Assembly (NCBI GenBank): GCA_026225945.1
Contig: JAMJFZ010001225.1
Span: forward strand, 186,001 to 250,000
Reading direction: 5' to 3'
Origin: Cricetomys ansorgei
Lineage: Eukaryota; Chordata; Mammalia; Rodentia; Nesomyidae
Length of the DNA stretch: 64,000 bases
Part shown: positions 25,201 to 64,000 of the stretch, one piece after another
Numbering within the stretch: the stretch's first letter is position 1
Layout: each line of letters begins with the position of its first letter
Translations under genes and position numbers: made by a program
Notes under the pieces: generated by a model
Database searches by the model: none
What the model was told of the DNA's origin: nothing
What the model saw: the letters and a program-made list of their open reading frames with translations, nothing else

Positions 25201-25702
25201 ACCGCACTCTCCCTGGCTCAACCCTCCGCCCCCCGGCGACCCCGGGGAGCTCTGCCCGCAGGCCGACACAGGCCCAGGGACCGCGCCACCCGCCGGCGGC
25301 TCGGAGCGACGGGGCCCGGGCGCTCACCAGCTGCAGGTCGGCCACCGTGCGGTCCGGCAGCAGGCTGTACACCTGGCTCCGCAGCGCGATGGGCGGCAGC
25401 GCGTCCTCGAACAGCGCCCGCGGGAACAGCCGCACCAGGGCCTCGACCGCCTCGCGCGCGGACCCTGCGGGGTGCAGCGGGGTCAGGGCCGCGTGGGGTC
25501 CGCACCCGGGCCCTCCGCACCCCGGGGCCCTCCGCCCCGGGTCCTCCTCCGGGGGTCCGCACACACACACCCCGCCCTCCACGCCCGGGTCGCCATGGTT
25601 ACCTGCACCCGCCCTCAGAGGATCCGCTTCCGCCGGCCCGGGCTCCCGCCGCCGCTTCACCCCAAAGGCCTCAGACGCTAGACGCTGCCTCTTGCGACTC
25701 AT
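19204..25702 (-). CDS. Stk19: STK19 (RP1/G11), winged-helix nuclear protein, 7 exons
   Basis: Exons: 25603-25702, 25328-25464, 22049-22144, 21528-21667, 19652-19749, 19404-19551 and 19204-19249. They join in phase to 254 residues, the length of the human short form. The protein starts MSRKRQRL, has a basic KRRREPG stretch, and continues through [14 protein letters not shown], the acceptor-side [13 protein letters not shown], and LKACDGRP to a C-terminal LLRLPDT. An in-frame ATG lies 15 bases upstream (25715-25717), but the family alignment favours MSRKR. It was named as a kinase, yet no kinase motifs are visible. Later work places it as a winged-helix DNA-binding factor in transcription-coupled repair. 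It is divergent from Dxo across a CpG-rich promoter. Confidence 0.95.
19886..20440 (+). mobile_element. Solo LTR in Stk19 intron 4
   Basis: A 555-bp LTR of the same family as 17699-18251, with perfect 6-bp flanks cctact at 19880-19885 and 20441-20446. The right end reads GGCTACA. The first bases (tctggg) are mutated from TGTTGG. It carries 'atcaataaaacacctgagg' in its plus-strand core. It is antisense to Stk19. Confidence 0.9.
20600..20965 (-). repeat. B3-type SINE followed by B1, both inverted
   Basis: 20600-20805 is B3-like ('ggaggccagaagagggcatt', 'gggtgctgggaattgaactt', 'cactgagccatctctag'). 20818-20965 is an inverted B1 ('tttttttgagacaggatctc', 'gctgggattaaaggtgtgca'). Both lie in Stk19 intron 4. 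Confidence 0.8.
21885..22045 (+). repeat. (CA)n-rich tract in Stk19 intron 3
   Basis: An interrupted CA/CACG microsatellite ending about 4 bases from the exon 3 donor (exon 3 low edge 22049). No other feature is seen in this intron. Confidence 0.9.
22440..23292 (+). repeat. B1-derived 29-bp tandem array, about 28 copies
   Basis: The unit is 29 bp ('gagtgagttccaggccagcc' plus 'tgggctaca'). It repeats about 28 times with few changes (gggctgca, ggtctaca, one unit missing a G). It matches the 29-bp segment duplicated inside every rodent B1. The array ends in a normal B1 3' end ('gaaaccttgtctcaaaaaa'). The B1 5' head is not recognisable at the left end. It lies in Stk19 intron 2. Confidence 0.95.
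24080..24540. repeat. B1-type SINEs in Stk19 intron 2
   Basis: 24090-24310 holds one or two diverged plus-strand B1-like units ('gggaccccagcacttaggag', 'ttgaggcagcctgggct'). 24378-24537 is an inverted B1 behind a T run ('gcctctgcctcccgagcact'). Confidence 0.7.
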
Positions 25703-26171
25703 AGCCCGGGTCGACACGGTTCCGGGGACGGGCTTGTTTTTTTCCGGCGCGGGGTGATGACGACAGGCCTCCGCCTGGTCGTCTGAAGCCCGATGACGCG
25801 GAAGACGCGCCCCACGAAGGGCGGAGCCGGCCTCACTTCCGTCGCCCGCGCCGCTGCCGATTGGCTGCCGCGGAGGGCGCTCGCTCGGGGCGCGCGGGGG
25901 CGCGGGCGGCCGTCGGGGGACCCCGCTCCGGGTGCAGCGGCCCGGGCGGGCAGCGCGTCATCGGAAGCAAGCGTCTCTCTCCGGCCTCCGACGTGCTGCC
26001 TGCCGCAGGCCTGAGGAGGTAGACGTCGGGGAGCGGGGGTGCCCGCGGGCGGGTCCGGGCGCTCGGTCTCGTGGGGGCGCGGGGCGGGGGCGCTGCACGG
26101 TGCAGGAACCTGGGAGCGCGCTCGCTCGGCCGCCGTCCGCCCTGACGGAATCGCTCTCCTCCCAGGAGCCC
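25040..26171. promoter_or_regulatory. CpG-rich divergent promoter of Stk19 and Dxo
   Basis: The interval around the Stk19 start (25702, minus) and the Dxo start (26172, plus) is very GC- and CpG-rich, and the richness continues into both first coding exons. The start codons are 470 bp apart, so one CpG island serves both genes. No TATA box is visible. A Dxo 5' non-coding exon probably ends near 26017 ('gcctgaggaggtagacg'). Confidence 0.8.
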
Positions 26172-27878
26172 ATGGAGCCCCGAGGGGCCAAGAGAGAAGC
26201 CGAGGAGACGGGGCTGGCGGAGCCCCGGAGCAAGCTCCCGCGCTCGGCGCCCTCGCTGCGCACCGAGCCCGCTCTGTACTCCGGACCCTTCCCTTTCTAC
26301 CGGCGCCCTTCCGAGCTCGGCTGCTTCTCCCTGGACGCGCAGCGCCAGTACCATGGCGATGCGCGGGCCCTCCGCTACTACAGCCCGCCCCCCATCCACG
26401 GTCCGGGCCCGGACTTTGACCTCAGAGACGGGTACCCTGATCGGTACCGGCCCCGGGATGAGGAAGTCCGGGAGAGGCTGGACCATTTGCTGCGTTGGAT
26501 TCTGGAACACCGAGGCCAGCTGGAGGGGTGAGCCGGAGCGCAGGCGCACGAGCGGATCTGGAGACCTGCTCTTCTCAAGTTGGGAGAGCGGAACGGTCTT
26601 TAGCCGGGACTTTTGGCTCGGCTGAGCTAAAGCTTGGGTCAGACCGTTAGCTCCAAACGTATCTGTCTCAGGGGTCCAGGCTGGCTGGCGGGGGCCACGG
26701 TGACGTGGCGAGGACACCTGACGAAATTGCTGACCACGCCGTACGAGCGGCAGGAGGGCTGGCAGCTGGCAGCCTCCCGGTTCCAAGGGACGCTGTACCT
26801 AAGTGAGGTGGAGACCCCAGCTGCCCGGGCTCAGAGGCTTGCCAGGCCCCCCCTCCTCCGGGAGCTCATGTACATGGGCTACAAATTTGAGCAGTACATG
26901 TGTGCAGGTGAGAGCTGCCCCCTGCTGTGCGGCCCTGGCCCCTTCCTCGGAAGCCGAGAGAGCCCCTTCCTCTGCTGCTGCTTCTCTCCCTTGTGCAGAC
27001 AAACCTGGAGGCTCCCCAGACCCCTCCGGGGAGGTTAACACCAACGTGGCCTTCTGCTCTGTGCTACGCAGCCGCCTCGGAAGCCACCCTCTGCTCTTCT
27101 CAGGGGAGGTAGACTGCGTAAACCCCCAGGCCCCGTCCACGCAGCCCCCTGCCTGCTACGTGGAGCTCAAGACCTCCAAGGAGATGCACAGCCCTGGCCA
27201 GTGGAGGAGCTTCTACAGGTTCAGGCCAGGAAGGGAGCCTGGGAGAGTAGATGCTGCCTGGTGGCAAGGGCGGAGGGTCCCGCTGACCCTTCGCCTCTCC
27301 TTTCAGACACAAGCTTCTGAAGTGGTGGGCTCAGTCCTTCCTCCCGGGGGTCCCACATGTTGTCGCTGGCTTCCGGAACCCAGAAGGTTTCGTCTGTTCC
27401 TTGAAGACCTTTCCGACCATGGAGATGTTTGAGAACGTCAGGGTAAGGCAGGGTGTCATGGCTGCCGCTGTCTCCCCCACCCCCTGCGCCAAGACCTTGG
27501 GTCCGGTGTCCCCTCCTGCCGCCCCCCACAGCCTTCTGCCTCTTCTGCCACCCCCCAGAATGACCGGGATGGCTGGAACCCCTCTGTGTGCATGAACTTC
27601 TGCGCTGCCTTCCTTAGCTTTGCCCAGAGCACGGTTGTCCAGGACGATCCCAGGTGAGGCATCTCAGCGTTGTGCCCCCTCTGAATCCTAGGTCTGTGGC
27701 TCACCCCGCACCTCCATCTTCCCCCAGGCTTGTCCACCTCTTCTCCTGGGAACCTGGTGGCCCGGTCACTGTGTCTGTCCATCAAGATGCACCCTATGCC
27801 TTCCTGCCCACGTGGTATGTGGAAGCCATGACCCAAGACCTCCCTCCACTCTCAGAGACTCCCTCCCCCAAGGGCTGA
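26172..27878 (+). CDS. Dxo: DXO/DOM3Z decapping exoribonuclease, 6 coding exons
   Basis: Nuclear RNA quality-control enzyme that removes incomplete or NAD caps and then degrades RNA 5' to 3'. Exons: 26172-26527, 26672-26907, 26999-27218, 27307-27442, 27559-27653 and 27728-27878. They give 397 residues (human 396). The start MEPRGAKR is chosen because it aligns with the family; a longer upstream frame from 25932 is CpG-island sequence. Metal-binding and catalytic residues are visible as GEVDC (near 27103-27117) and VELKTSK (from 27160). Other conserved blocks are YSGPFPFYRRPSELGCFS and WNPSVCMNFCAAFLSFAQ. It ends SPKG. It is divergent from Stk19 and convergent with Skiv2l. Confidence 0.96.
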
Positions 27879-27916
27879 TGCTTCAGGGGACACACCGGTC
27901 TGGTCTCTCTGCAGAT

Positions 27917-27922
27917 AATAAA
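27917..27922 (+). terminator. Dxo: Dxo polyadenylation signal
   Basis: AATAAA 39 bases after the Dxo stop codon. The opposing Skiv2l signal begins only 74 bases further right. Confidence 0.88.
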
Positions 27923-27995
27923 AGCATTTTTCTAAGCGGTCTCTTCTGCGTCTGAATGGAGTCGCCCTGAGCCATGAAGCGCTGTGGTTGGCTCT

Positions 27996-28001
27996 TTTAT
28001 T
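27996..28001 (-). terminator. Skiv2l: Skiv2l polyadenylation signal
   Basis: AATAAA on the minus strand, about 28 bases beyond the Skiv2l stop codon (28029-28031). The 3' UTR is therefore very short. Confidence 0.85.
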
Positions 28002-28028
28002 GTTACGCTTTTATAGAAGGGTAGCCCT

Positions 28029-38164
<10,136 letters not shown>

Positions 38165-38899
38165 CCTGGAGCCACAGCTGCCCGGGCAGCCCGGAAACTC
38201 AGCGGAAACACGGCGTCGGCCCGCCCCCTCCAGGTAGGGCGGAAGTGGAGCTGACTTCCGGTCCGCTCCGCAGCGCGGGCGAGCGAGCGGCGCCGAAGCC
38301 GGACGGAGGCAGGGCAAGGCCGGGCGGAAGTGGCTGCGCCTCCCTCGCCGCCTTGGTTACCGCGTGTCCCGCCCCTCGACGTCATCGCCGCGAGCCCGCG
38401 CGCGCGCGCAGCAGCAGCAGCAGCCCGCCCGCGCGGCGGCGCCGGAGACCGCGGGCCCGGGCGCCGCCCCCTCAGGTGAGGGCTCCGTCCGCGTCCTCCG
38501 CGCCTTCCCCGCGCGGGCCCCGGCGCCGCTCCCTCCTCCTCCGGTGCCCGGATCGCGCCGCGCGGGCCGCCGCCGCCGCCGCCCGCCGGACCCCGAGGTT
38601 GGCGACCTGACCCCGGGGGCGTGGGGTCGGGAGCCGTCGCCCTGCGCCCTCCTCCGGGCTGCGGCGCCCCGAGGCTCCGGAGCCGGGACCCTGGACTTGG
38701 CGGGCACGCCGGCGGACTCCGCGGACGGGAGGCTGGACGGCTCCGCGGCGGAGCCCCGGGGCAGGCCGCAGGCTGGAGTAGGCGGGCCTGGAGGTTGGGG
38801 AGAAAGCAGGCTGGACACCGGTTGGACGGCGCGTGAATCTGTGTGGCGGTAGAGAATGATGTCTTCTTGGGTTCTGCCCTTGAACCAGGAGCCGACGAC
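38165..38899. promoter_or_regulatory. CpG-rich divergent promoter of Skiv2l and Nelfe, with Nelfe exon 1
   Basis: The sequence from about 38200 to 38780 is extremely CpG-rich, with CGCGCGCG and (CAG)n/(GCC)n runs. It separates the Skiv2l start (38164, minus) from Nelfe (plus). A donor 'ctcag|gtgagg' at about 38474-38475 marks the end of a non-coding Nelfe exon 1. The acceptor 'aaccag|gagcc' at 38888/38889 opens exon 2. No TATA box is seen. Confidence 0.8.
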
Positions 38900-41800
38900 A
38901 TGTTGGTGATCCCTCCCGGCCTGAGCGAAGAGGAAGAGGCGCTGCAGAAGAAGTTCAGCAAACTCAAGAAGAAGGTGAGCGGACCCTGAGGGTCCTGCTG
39001 AGAGAGGCCGTCCTCGGGCCCTCCCGGCCCTCCCCCAGAGCACGGCACCTCTAGGCCACCTCTCGTGGCTTCACCGTCGTCTTCAAGCCTTGGTTCGAGC
39101 CCTCCCTCCCCCTCTTCGGTTCCGCACCCCGTGGAATGACCCTCCTCTCCTGAGGTTTTATTCCCACCCAAGAGCTGGAGATCGCCCCGCTTGGGTTCCC
39201 AGTTCCAGGCACGCCGTCCGATGCCCGCTTGAAAGCCGTCTTCCCGTCTGATCTACTCCTTTCTTTGCTTTACATAGGACCTACTATGTTCACTAGGCCT
39301 TAGAATCTCCTATAACTTCTCTTCCCGCCTCTTCAGACGGGGTCTCCCGCTTCTTAGCCCAGGCTAGACTGAAACTGTGTAGTTCTGGGTGGCCTGGAAC
39401 TGTTCTGCCTCAACCTCCAGACCCAGCTCACCTCTGGCTTCTGCCATTTACACGTTAAAGTACTCAAGCTTGTCCGCCTTCGTCTCTCCCTCTCTCCTTC
39501 CCTCCCCAACTTTGTCTGGTTTTCCCTGTTTGCTCCTTCCTGTGAACCCCTCAGAACAGCGTCTTGCTTGGCTGTTTTGGGGGCACACTTGATCCGTTGA
39601 ACACGCTTCAAAGGTTTCGTGTTCTGTATAGAACAAAGCCCTGAAATACCAGCTCAGCATCCGTGTCAAAAGAAACAAGATTATTTACTCTTAAAACATG
39701 CATTCTGTGGGCGGTGGTGCACACATTTGATCCCGGGACTGGGGAGGCAGAGGCAGGCGGATCTCTGTGAGTTCGAGACCAGCCTGGTCTACAGAGTGAG
39801 TTCCAGGACAGCCAGAGTTGCAACAGAGAAACCCTGTCTGGGGGGGCGGATTCCAAGACCTTTCCTCTGCGTTTTACCACAGTTTTCTTTGTCTAAAATA
39901 CTTTTTCTGTCTGTGTTTGGTAGATTCTACCTAGGTTAGTAGCCGCTTAAGCAGCTTAGATGACTTGCATTTCACTGTGATTGATTAGCACCTTAGATTA
40001 TTCCTGGCTGTCAAGTCTAGTCGTTCTGTTTTCTGGATTGTGAGTGTCTCAAAAGTAGGAACTAGGTATTTCACTTTTGTTCAGCCTCATTAAATATGTG
40101 GAAGATGGTAGATGAAGTCTCCAAGGAAGACATGGGGCTTATTTACAGCTTCTATGCTAGGGCTTCGCTTTTTGTTTTTCCAACTTCCAAAATGTAAGAC
40201 TAGAAAACCTTTGGGCACCACAGTTTGGTTAGGCGAAATACCGTTGGCTTTTTGATGACGTTGAGACTGGGTGCACCACTCCAAGACCAGCACGCCATAC
40301 GCTCTGCCCCTGGAAGATACACCTAAGAGGCCAGAGCCTCGGTTGACTGATCCTTGATCTCTCTCCTTCCCAGAAAAAGGCATTGCTGGCCCTGAAGAAG
40401 CAAAGCAGCAATGCAACAGCGAGCCAGGGGGGGGTCAAGCGCTGTGAGTGACGGAGAGCCCAGGGGGGAGCGGCGGAGGGCTGCTGTCCGCCACAACCAG
40501 CATAACGCCTCTCTCCCCCGGCCCCCCAGCACTGTCAGAGCAGCCTGTGGTGGACACTGCAACAGCCACGGAACAGGCCAAGCAGCTGGTGAAGTCAGGA
40601 GCCATCAGTGCCATCAAGGCCGAAACTAAGAACTCGGGCTTCAAACGTTCCCGAACCCTAGAGGGGAAATTAAAGGTGAGCGCGGAAGGATTGTTCGGAG
40701 CGCCCTTGACATCAGTGAGGTCCCCTCCGGTGGGAGGGAGGGAGGGTTGGGGGAGATCATGTGTGCTCAGGCTCAAGCAAGTCGTGCTGTTCTGAGGTCC
40801 AGGGTATTTTTCTATTTTTAGTCTATTTTGGTTTTTTGAGACAGGGTCTCACTGTTCCCCGAGGCCCCAGCTCATGAGCTCAGGTGACCCACTGGCTGCA
40901 GCCTCACAAGTAGCTGGGGCTAGAGCGGTACCCCACTGCACCCCATTGGAGCGCCAGACTTCTTGTCTGTTCCGTGGGAAACCCAGGGCTCCTGCGTTGC
41001 TGTTCTTCACCGCCGTGCTTGGGTTGAAGGGAGGTTTGGGTAAACCAAACTGCTTACTTAAAAGCAGCACATCAGCTGGGCACGATGGCGTACGCCTTTA
41101 ATCCCAGCCTGGTCTACAGAGTGAGTTCTAGGACAGCCAGGGCTGCACAGAGAAGCCCTGTCTCAAAACAAACAAACAAGACCACACCATCAGTAAGAAG
41201 TGTAACAGGAGTCAAAAAGGAGCTGAGCTAGATAAGAAGCCAAGAAGAGAGGGTCGAGGAGTTCTGGTCCACACTGACAGGGTACCCCTCTTTCAGGACC
41301 CCGAGAAGGGGCCCGTCCCCACTTTCCAGCCGTTCCAGAGGAGTGTTTCTGCTGACGAGGACGTGCAGGAGGTAATGGTTCCTGTGGGCCTGGAAATTGA
41401 GGACCAAAGACTCACGGATTTTGGACCCCGTGCCAGCACCTGGGAATCATCTCAATTGTTCTTTGTCTTTTCCCCCCCAGTCATCCAGACGTCCCCAGAG
41501 GAAATCTCTGTATGAAAGGTTAGAGAGCAACCAACGTTTGGTGTGGGGTCAGTGGACAGAGTCATCGGAAGGTTGGGGGCTGGAGTAGGAGCATAGACTC
41601 AGAGGTCTGGAAGAAGGCCCAGCCCTCTTTGGTCCTAACTGTCTGTCTGTCCCCAGCTTCGTGTCTTCTAGCGACCGGCTCCGAGAACTGGGGCCAGACG
41701 GAGAAGAAGCTGAGGGCCCTGGAGCTGGCGACGGCCAGCCACGAGGCTTTGATTGGAGCTACGAAGAACACGGTGGTGCCCGCTCCTCAGCCTCCCCTCC

Positions 41801-43676
41801 CCGAAGTCGCAGCCGGGACCGAAGTCATGAGAGGAGTCGAGATAGGGACAGGGACAAAGATCGAGACCGAGATCGAGACCGGGACAGAGACAAAGACAGG
41901 GACCGGGAGCGAGACAGAGACAAAGACCGGGAGCGAGACAGAGACCGGGAGCGAGACCGGGAGCGAGAACGAGAGGGCCCTTTCCGCAGTGAGTGGCCCT
42001 GGCCAGGGTTGGGTGTGGCCTTATGAACAGAGGGGTGTGGACTCAGTAGTGACTGGTTCCTGACCCACAGGGTCAGACTCTTTCCCGGAACGCAGGGCCC
42101 CTCGGAAGGGGAACACGCTGTACGTGTACGGAGAGGACATGACGCCCACCCTCCTCCGGGGAGCCTTCTCCCCCTTCGGAAACATCATCGACCTTTCCAT
42201 GGACCCACCCAGAAAGTAAGGACAAGCACCCTGGGGAGGAAGCTCGGTCTCCGGCGTCTCGGGAGCACTGGGCCACGGCCCTCTGCTGACCCTCTTTTTC
42301 TCACCCCCCAGCTGTGCCTTCGTCACCTATGAAAAGATGGAGTCTGCAGACCAGGCCGTCGCTGAGGTTGGGACTTCTCAGGCCATCTCCCACCCTCCTG
42401 TCCGCCTCGTGGCTCTTTCTCATTTACTTGTTCTAGAGGAAGCTTTCTCCCGAGCGAGAGACCTTCGCTCTTAGGTCCCCGTCTGGTCTCCTCCCGGGTG
42501 CAGTGCCTGCTCTGCGTAACACCCCAACTCTGTCCCTCCCCTCTTGTCCCGCAGCTCAACGGGACCCAGGTAGAATCCGTGCAGCTCAAAGTCAACATAG
42601 CCCGCAAACAGCCCATGCTAGATGCTGCTACTGGCAAGTCTGTCTGGGGCTCCCTGGGTAAGAACGGGGCTCTTCCCCCAACCCTCCCTACTGTAGACCA
42701 CTTTCTGATCCCCCTCCACATCTTTGGGTTCCCCGGAGTGCTAAAGGTCAGAGTTTGCATGCAGGGATCTGATAGAGAACTGCCAGGCTATCTGTCAGAG
42801 GGGAGGGAAGGAGAGGATTGAAAATTCTCTCAGCACAGAGAGAAGAGCAGGCACCAGGTTGTCCTCTCGGAGCTGGAGCACTGTCCGAACTTGAAATTGT
42901 GGGTCTGGACCCCAGGTGGTTGGCCAGGCATGGAAGGGTGGTTAGTGTTCTGTGACCCCGGAACCACCCGAGATGGGGATTCTAGAGAACAAGGTGACCT
43001 AGGACTGGTTTGTTAGGAAGCTGGGCTCTACTGTTTGTGCTGAGCACGCCTCCAGCAGTCCTGGAGTGGAGGCTGCGTCAAAGGCTCCGTGAAGGGTCCA
43101 AGCTGAGAGCAGCCCCGGAAACCATGGACCTAGGCTCTGAGAGCAGGGGCGGTTGGCAGTGACAGGATACAGGGCAGAGGGTGACTCTGGCCCCTCAGCC
43201 ACAGGATGGAGCCCTTTATGGGACTAGAAGCGCAAGGACAGAGGCTGAGGGCCCCGTGAAGTCTGGCCTGGCCTGGGGGTTTCTCAGTTTGGACAGCCCC
43301 CTCTGCCTGAAACAGATTTTTCTGGGAAAGGGGTAAGCAAGGAGGGGTTCAGAGCAAGAGGCCTTGCAGACACCAGGAAGGAACCAGAATTGACCAGTGT
43401 ATCAACAAAGGCTTTGATTTTCATGTATTTCATGTCTTTTGTCTCAGTGGTAACATTCTGCACCTAAGCCATGGTGGGTCTCTGGCCACCAGAGGGCAGC
43501 ATAAGCACTGCAGGACGGGCCGGGCGGAGATGGTAGGCGCCTGTGGACCTCAGGTCTAACTGTGAGCTGCTGCAGTCTGTAACTGTCACTCTCCTCCCTC
43601 CTCAGCTGTCCAGAACAGCCCCAAGGGTTGCCACCGGGACAAGAGGACCCAGATTGTGTACAGTGACGATCTGTAG
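38900..43676 (+). CDS. Nelfe: NELF-E (RD protein), 10 coding exons, truncated C terminus
   Basis: RNA-binding subunit of the negative elongation factor that holds RNA polymerase II at promoter-proximal pauses. Coding exons: 38900-38974, 40374-40443, 40530-40675, 41297-41371, 41481-41518, 41657-41988, 42071-42215, 42312-42366, 42555-42657 and 43606-43676; they give 369 residues. An N-terminal coiled-coil-like stretch (LSEEEEALQKKFSKLKKK) precedes the Arg-Asp/Glu/Lys alternating tract in exon 41657-41988. The RRM follows (NTLYVYGEDMTP to VKVNIAR-type end). The frame stops at TAG (43674-43676) after YSDDL. The last family residues (human VYKENLVDGF) are missing, and an out-of-frame VDGF-stop remains at 43685-43699. 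Confidence 0.94.
39690..39850 (+). repeat. B1 SINE in Nelfe intron 2
   Basis: A nearly complete B1: 'gtgggcggtggtgcacacat', 'gaggcagaggcaggcggatc', 'gagaccagcctggtctacag', and tail 'gagaaaccctgtctg'. Another diverged SINE, inverted, is likely at about 39340-39440. Confidence 0.85.
41070..41182 (+). repeat. Internally deleted B1 in Nelfe intron 4
   Basis: The B1 head ('gctgggcacgatggcgtacg') joins directly to the second 29-bp unit ('gcctggtctacagagtgagt'), then the normal tail 'gccctgtctcaaaacaaac'. The A/B-box spacer region is missing. Confidence 0.85.
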
Positions 43677-43746
43677 AAACCTCTGTGGATGGCTTCTAGG
43701 ACACGAAGCTGGATTCCTTGTGCCTCACATGCCCCCAGCTGGTCTC

Positions 43747-43752
43747 AGTAAA
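43747..43752 (+). terminator. Nelfe: Nelfe polyadenylation signal (variant)
   Basis: AGTAAA, 70 bases after the stop codon, in 'ggtctcagtaaagtcctgg'. No AATAAA is present between the stop codon and the Cfb 3' end. Confidence 0.6.
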
Positions 43753-43926
43753 GTCCTGGGGAGGAAGCTCATTCACCTCCTTCGCCTCTAGTTCCTCAGC
43801 ACTTGGGGTCCGGGTTAAGCCCTCGAGTGGCTGTTAATGTCGATGTTCCCTGTAGCAACATGACCAGTGCACACCCTCGCTCCTTTACCCCAAAAATACG
43901 TGGAACACACCCTTTATCGCAGCTGC

Positions 43927-43932
43927 TTTAAT
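43927..43932 (-). terminator. Cfb: Cfb polyadenylation signal (variant)
   Basis: ATTAAA on the minus strand, 30 bases beyond the Cfb stop codon (43962-43964). It faces the Nelfe signal about 175 bp away. Confidence 0.75.
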
Positions 43933-43961
43933 CTGACCCTCCCCTTCCCGGCAGGAAGCCC

Positions 43962-49227
<5,266 letters not shown>

Positions 49228-49708
49228 CCTCACAGACAGCAAAAGAGAGGCCAGGGGCCGAGAACCTTCTCCAGTTCACTCCAGGTCCTTCTCGGCTCGC
49301 TGTACAAACTGAAACTCCAAAGCTGGGCCCGGCTACACCCCCTCTCTCACTGGCCTCTAGCCTTTTATGCAATCTGCTCTGGCACCTGCCCTGCACAGAC
49401 ACCACTTTCCCGGAACATTCCAGCAGGAGGGCCCCTGCCTAGCTGCCAACCGAGGAATAGAAACTATGCAAGCCTCACCCTTTGCTGACCAAGAATTACC
49501 TCTTCAGAGCTCCCTCTTAGCCCCCAGACCCTCCTAAGAAGCCCAGAAACCCCCGCCCACCCCCCCCAGGGACCCCCTTCCCCTCGGCGGAGTGTGTGAT
49601 AGGGCAGAGTCCAGCCGCTGTTTGTGCAGCAGGGTCTCTGACCTTCCTGGAATTCCCCTGTCCTCCCCACCCCCCAGGCGTAAGACAGACATGTGGAAAT
49701 CACTGCTT
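49228..49708 (-). promoter_or_regulatory. Cfb: Cfb promoter and C2-Cfb intergenic region
   Basis: This is the 480-bp gap between the Cfb ATG and the C2 polyadenylation signal. A TATA-like GCATAAAAGG (minus) is at 49361-49370, about 135 bp above the ATG. An ISRE-like AAACTGAAACT (plus) is at 49306-49316. A perfect STAT/GAS palindrome TTCCCGGAA is at 49407-49415, about 40 bp upstream of the TATA-like box. Factor B is interferon-inducible in other mammals, which fits. The TATA position suggests transcription starts near 49335. Beyond 49420 I see no further feature. Confidence 0.65.
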
Positions 49709-49714
49709 TTTATT
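49709..49714 (-). terminator. C2: C2 polyadenylation signal
   Basis: AATAAA on the minus strand about 160 bases past the C2 stop codon. It lies within 0.5 kb of the Cfb start, so C2 termination and Cfb initiation are closely spaced. Confidence 0.85.
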
Positions 49715-49872
49715 AATTTCATCACTGGGAAAGTCCATGTGAAAAGTGAAAGGGGCCTGGGAACCAAGGAGAAACCCACACAGGCGGGCGGCCGGGCAGG
49801 GCGGCCCCAGCACAACCCGGCGTCTCCGGGCTCCTGGGGCTGAGGATTCCAGGAAAGGAGTCAGTGACCGGG

Positions 49873-63866
<13,994 letters not shown>

Positions 63867-64000
63867 GGTGTCCTGGACCGGAGAACCCAGAGCCTGGGGA
63901 GAGGAAAGGTCACCTGACTTCCCCGAAACCACAGCAGGCTGAGCAGTCTCCTCTGCCAGAGAATGAAAAGGCGGGGTGTGGGAGGGAGAGAAAAATCACC
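63867..64000 (-). promoter_or_regulatory. C2: C2 5' UTR and start of the promoter
   Basis: These 134 bases upstream of the C2 ATG include a GC-box-like 'aggcggggtgtgggaggg' (63970-63987) but no TATA box. The window ends here, so the promoter is incomplete. Confidence 0.45.

Noticed and set aside
19204..25702. Stk19 as a protein kinase
   Set aside because: No glycine loop, VAIK, HRD or DFG motif is visible in the 254 residues. The name is historical.
25932..26171. Upstream extension of Dxo from an ATG at 25932
   Set aside because: The added 80 residues are GC-driven sequence without similarity to the family, and a likely splice donor near 26017 interrupts it. The start at 26172 matches the known N terminus.

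Overview
The window is nuclear DNA of a rodent, most likely a muroid. The non-coding part is dense with B1 copies carrying the 29-bp internal duplication, B2/B3-type and ID-type SINEs, an L1 fragment and rodent LTRs. The genes are the conserved complement block of the mammalian MHC class III region. The species cannot be fixed from the sequence alone.

Layout, left to right: a gene-free 3.3 kb tail downstream of C4, mostly filled by a 1.6 kb LTR element; C4 (-, 41 coding exons, 3331-17450); a short C4 promoter, a solo LTR and a 51-bp minisatellite; Stk19 (-, 7 exons, 19204-25702); a CpG-rich divergent promoter; Dxo (+, 6 exons, 26172-27878); Skiv2l/Skic2 (-, 28 exons, 28029-38164), tail to tail with Dxo; a second CpG-rich divergent promoter; Nelfe (+, 10 coding exons, 38900-43676); Cfb (-, 18 exons, 43962-49227), tail to tail with Nelfe; and C2 (-, 18 exons, 49873-63866). 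The window ends about 130 bp upstream of the C2 start codon. The order and orientations match the known C2-CFB-NELFE-SKIV2L-DXO-STK19-C4 block of other mammals, read backwards. No CYP21 or tenascin sequence and no second C4 module is present.

I built every gene model by hand from splice sites, reading phase and family knowledge. C4 (about 1745 aa), Stk19 (254 aa), Dxo (397 aa), Skiv2l (1244 aa), Cfb (763 aa) and C2 (752 aa) all splice in frame to near the usual length. The exception is Nelfe, where a 4-nt deletion relative to the expected end removes the last residues of the protein.

C4, C2 and Cfb supply the two C3 convertases: C4b2a for the classical and lectin pathways, C3bBb for the alternative pathway. 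The four genes between them act on RNA or on transcription: Stk19 in transcription-coupled repair, Dxo in 5'-end RNA quality control, Skiv2l as the Ski-complex helicase, and Nelfe as a subunit of the pausing factor NELF.

I found no new multi-gene system. The unusual content is lineage-specific: two related non-autonomous LTR elements about 55 kb apart in direct orientation, several related solo LTRs (one just upstream of the C4 promoter), a B1 element whose 29-bp unit has expanded to about 28 copies, several minisatellites beside exons, a long hairpin in C2, and small coding changes in C4 and Nelfe.
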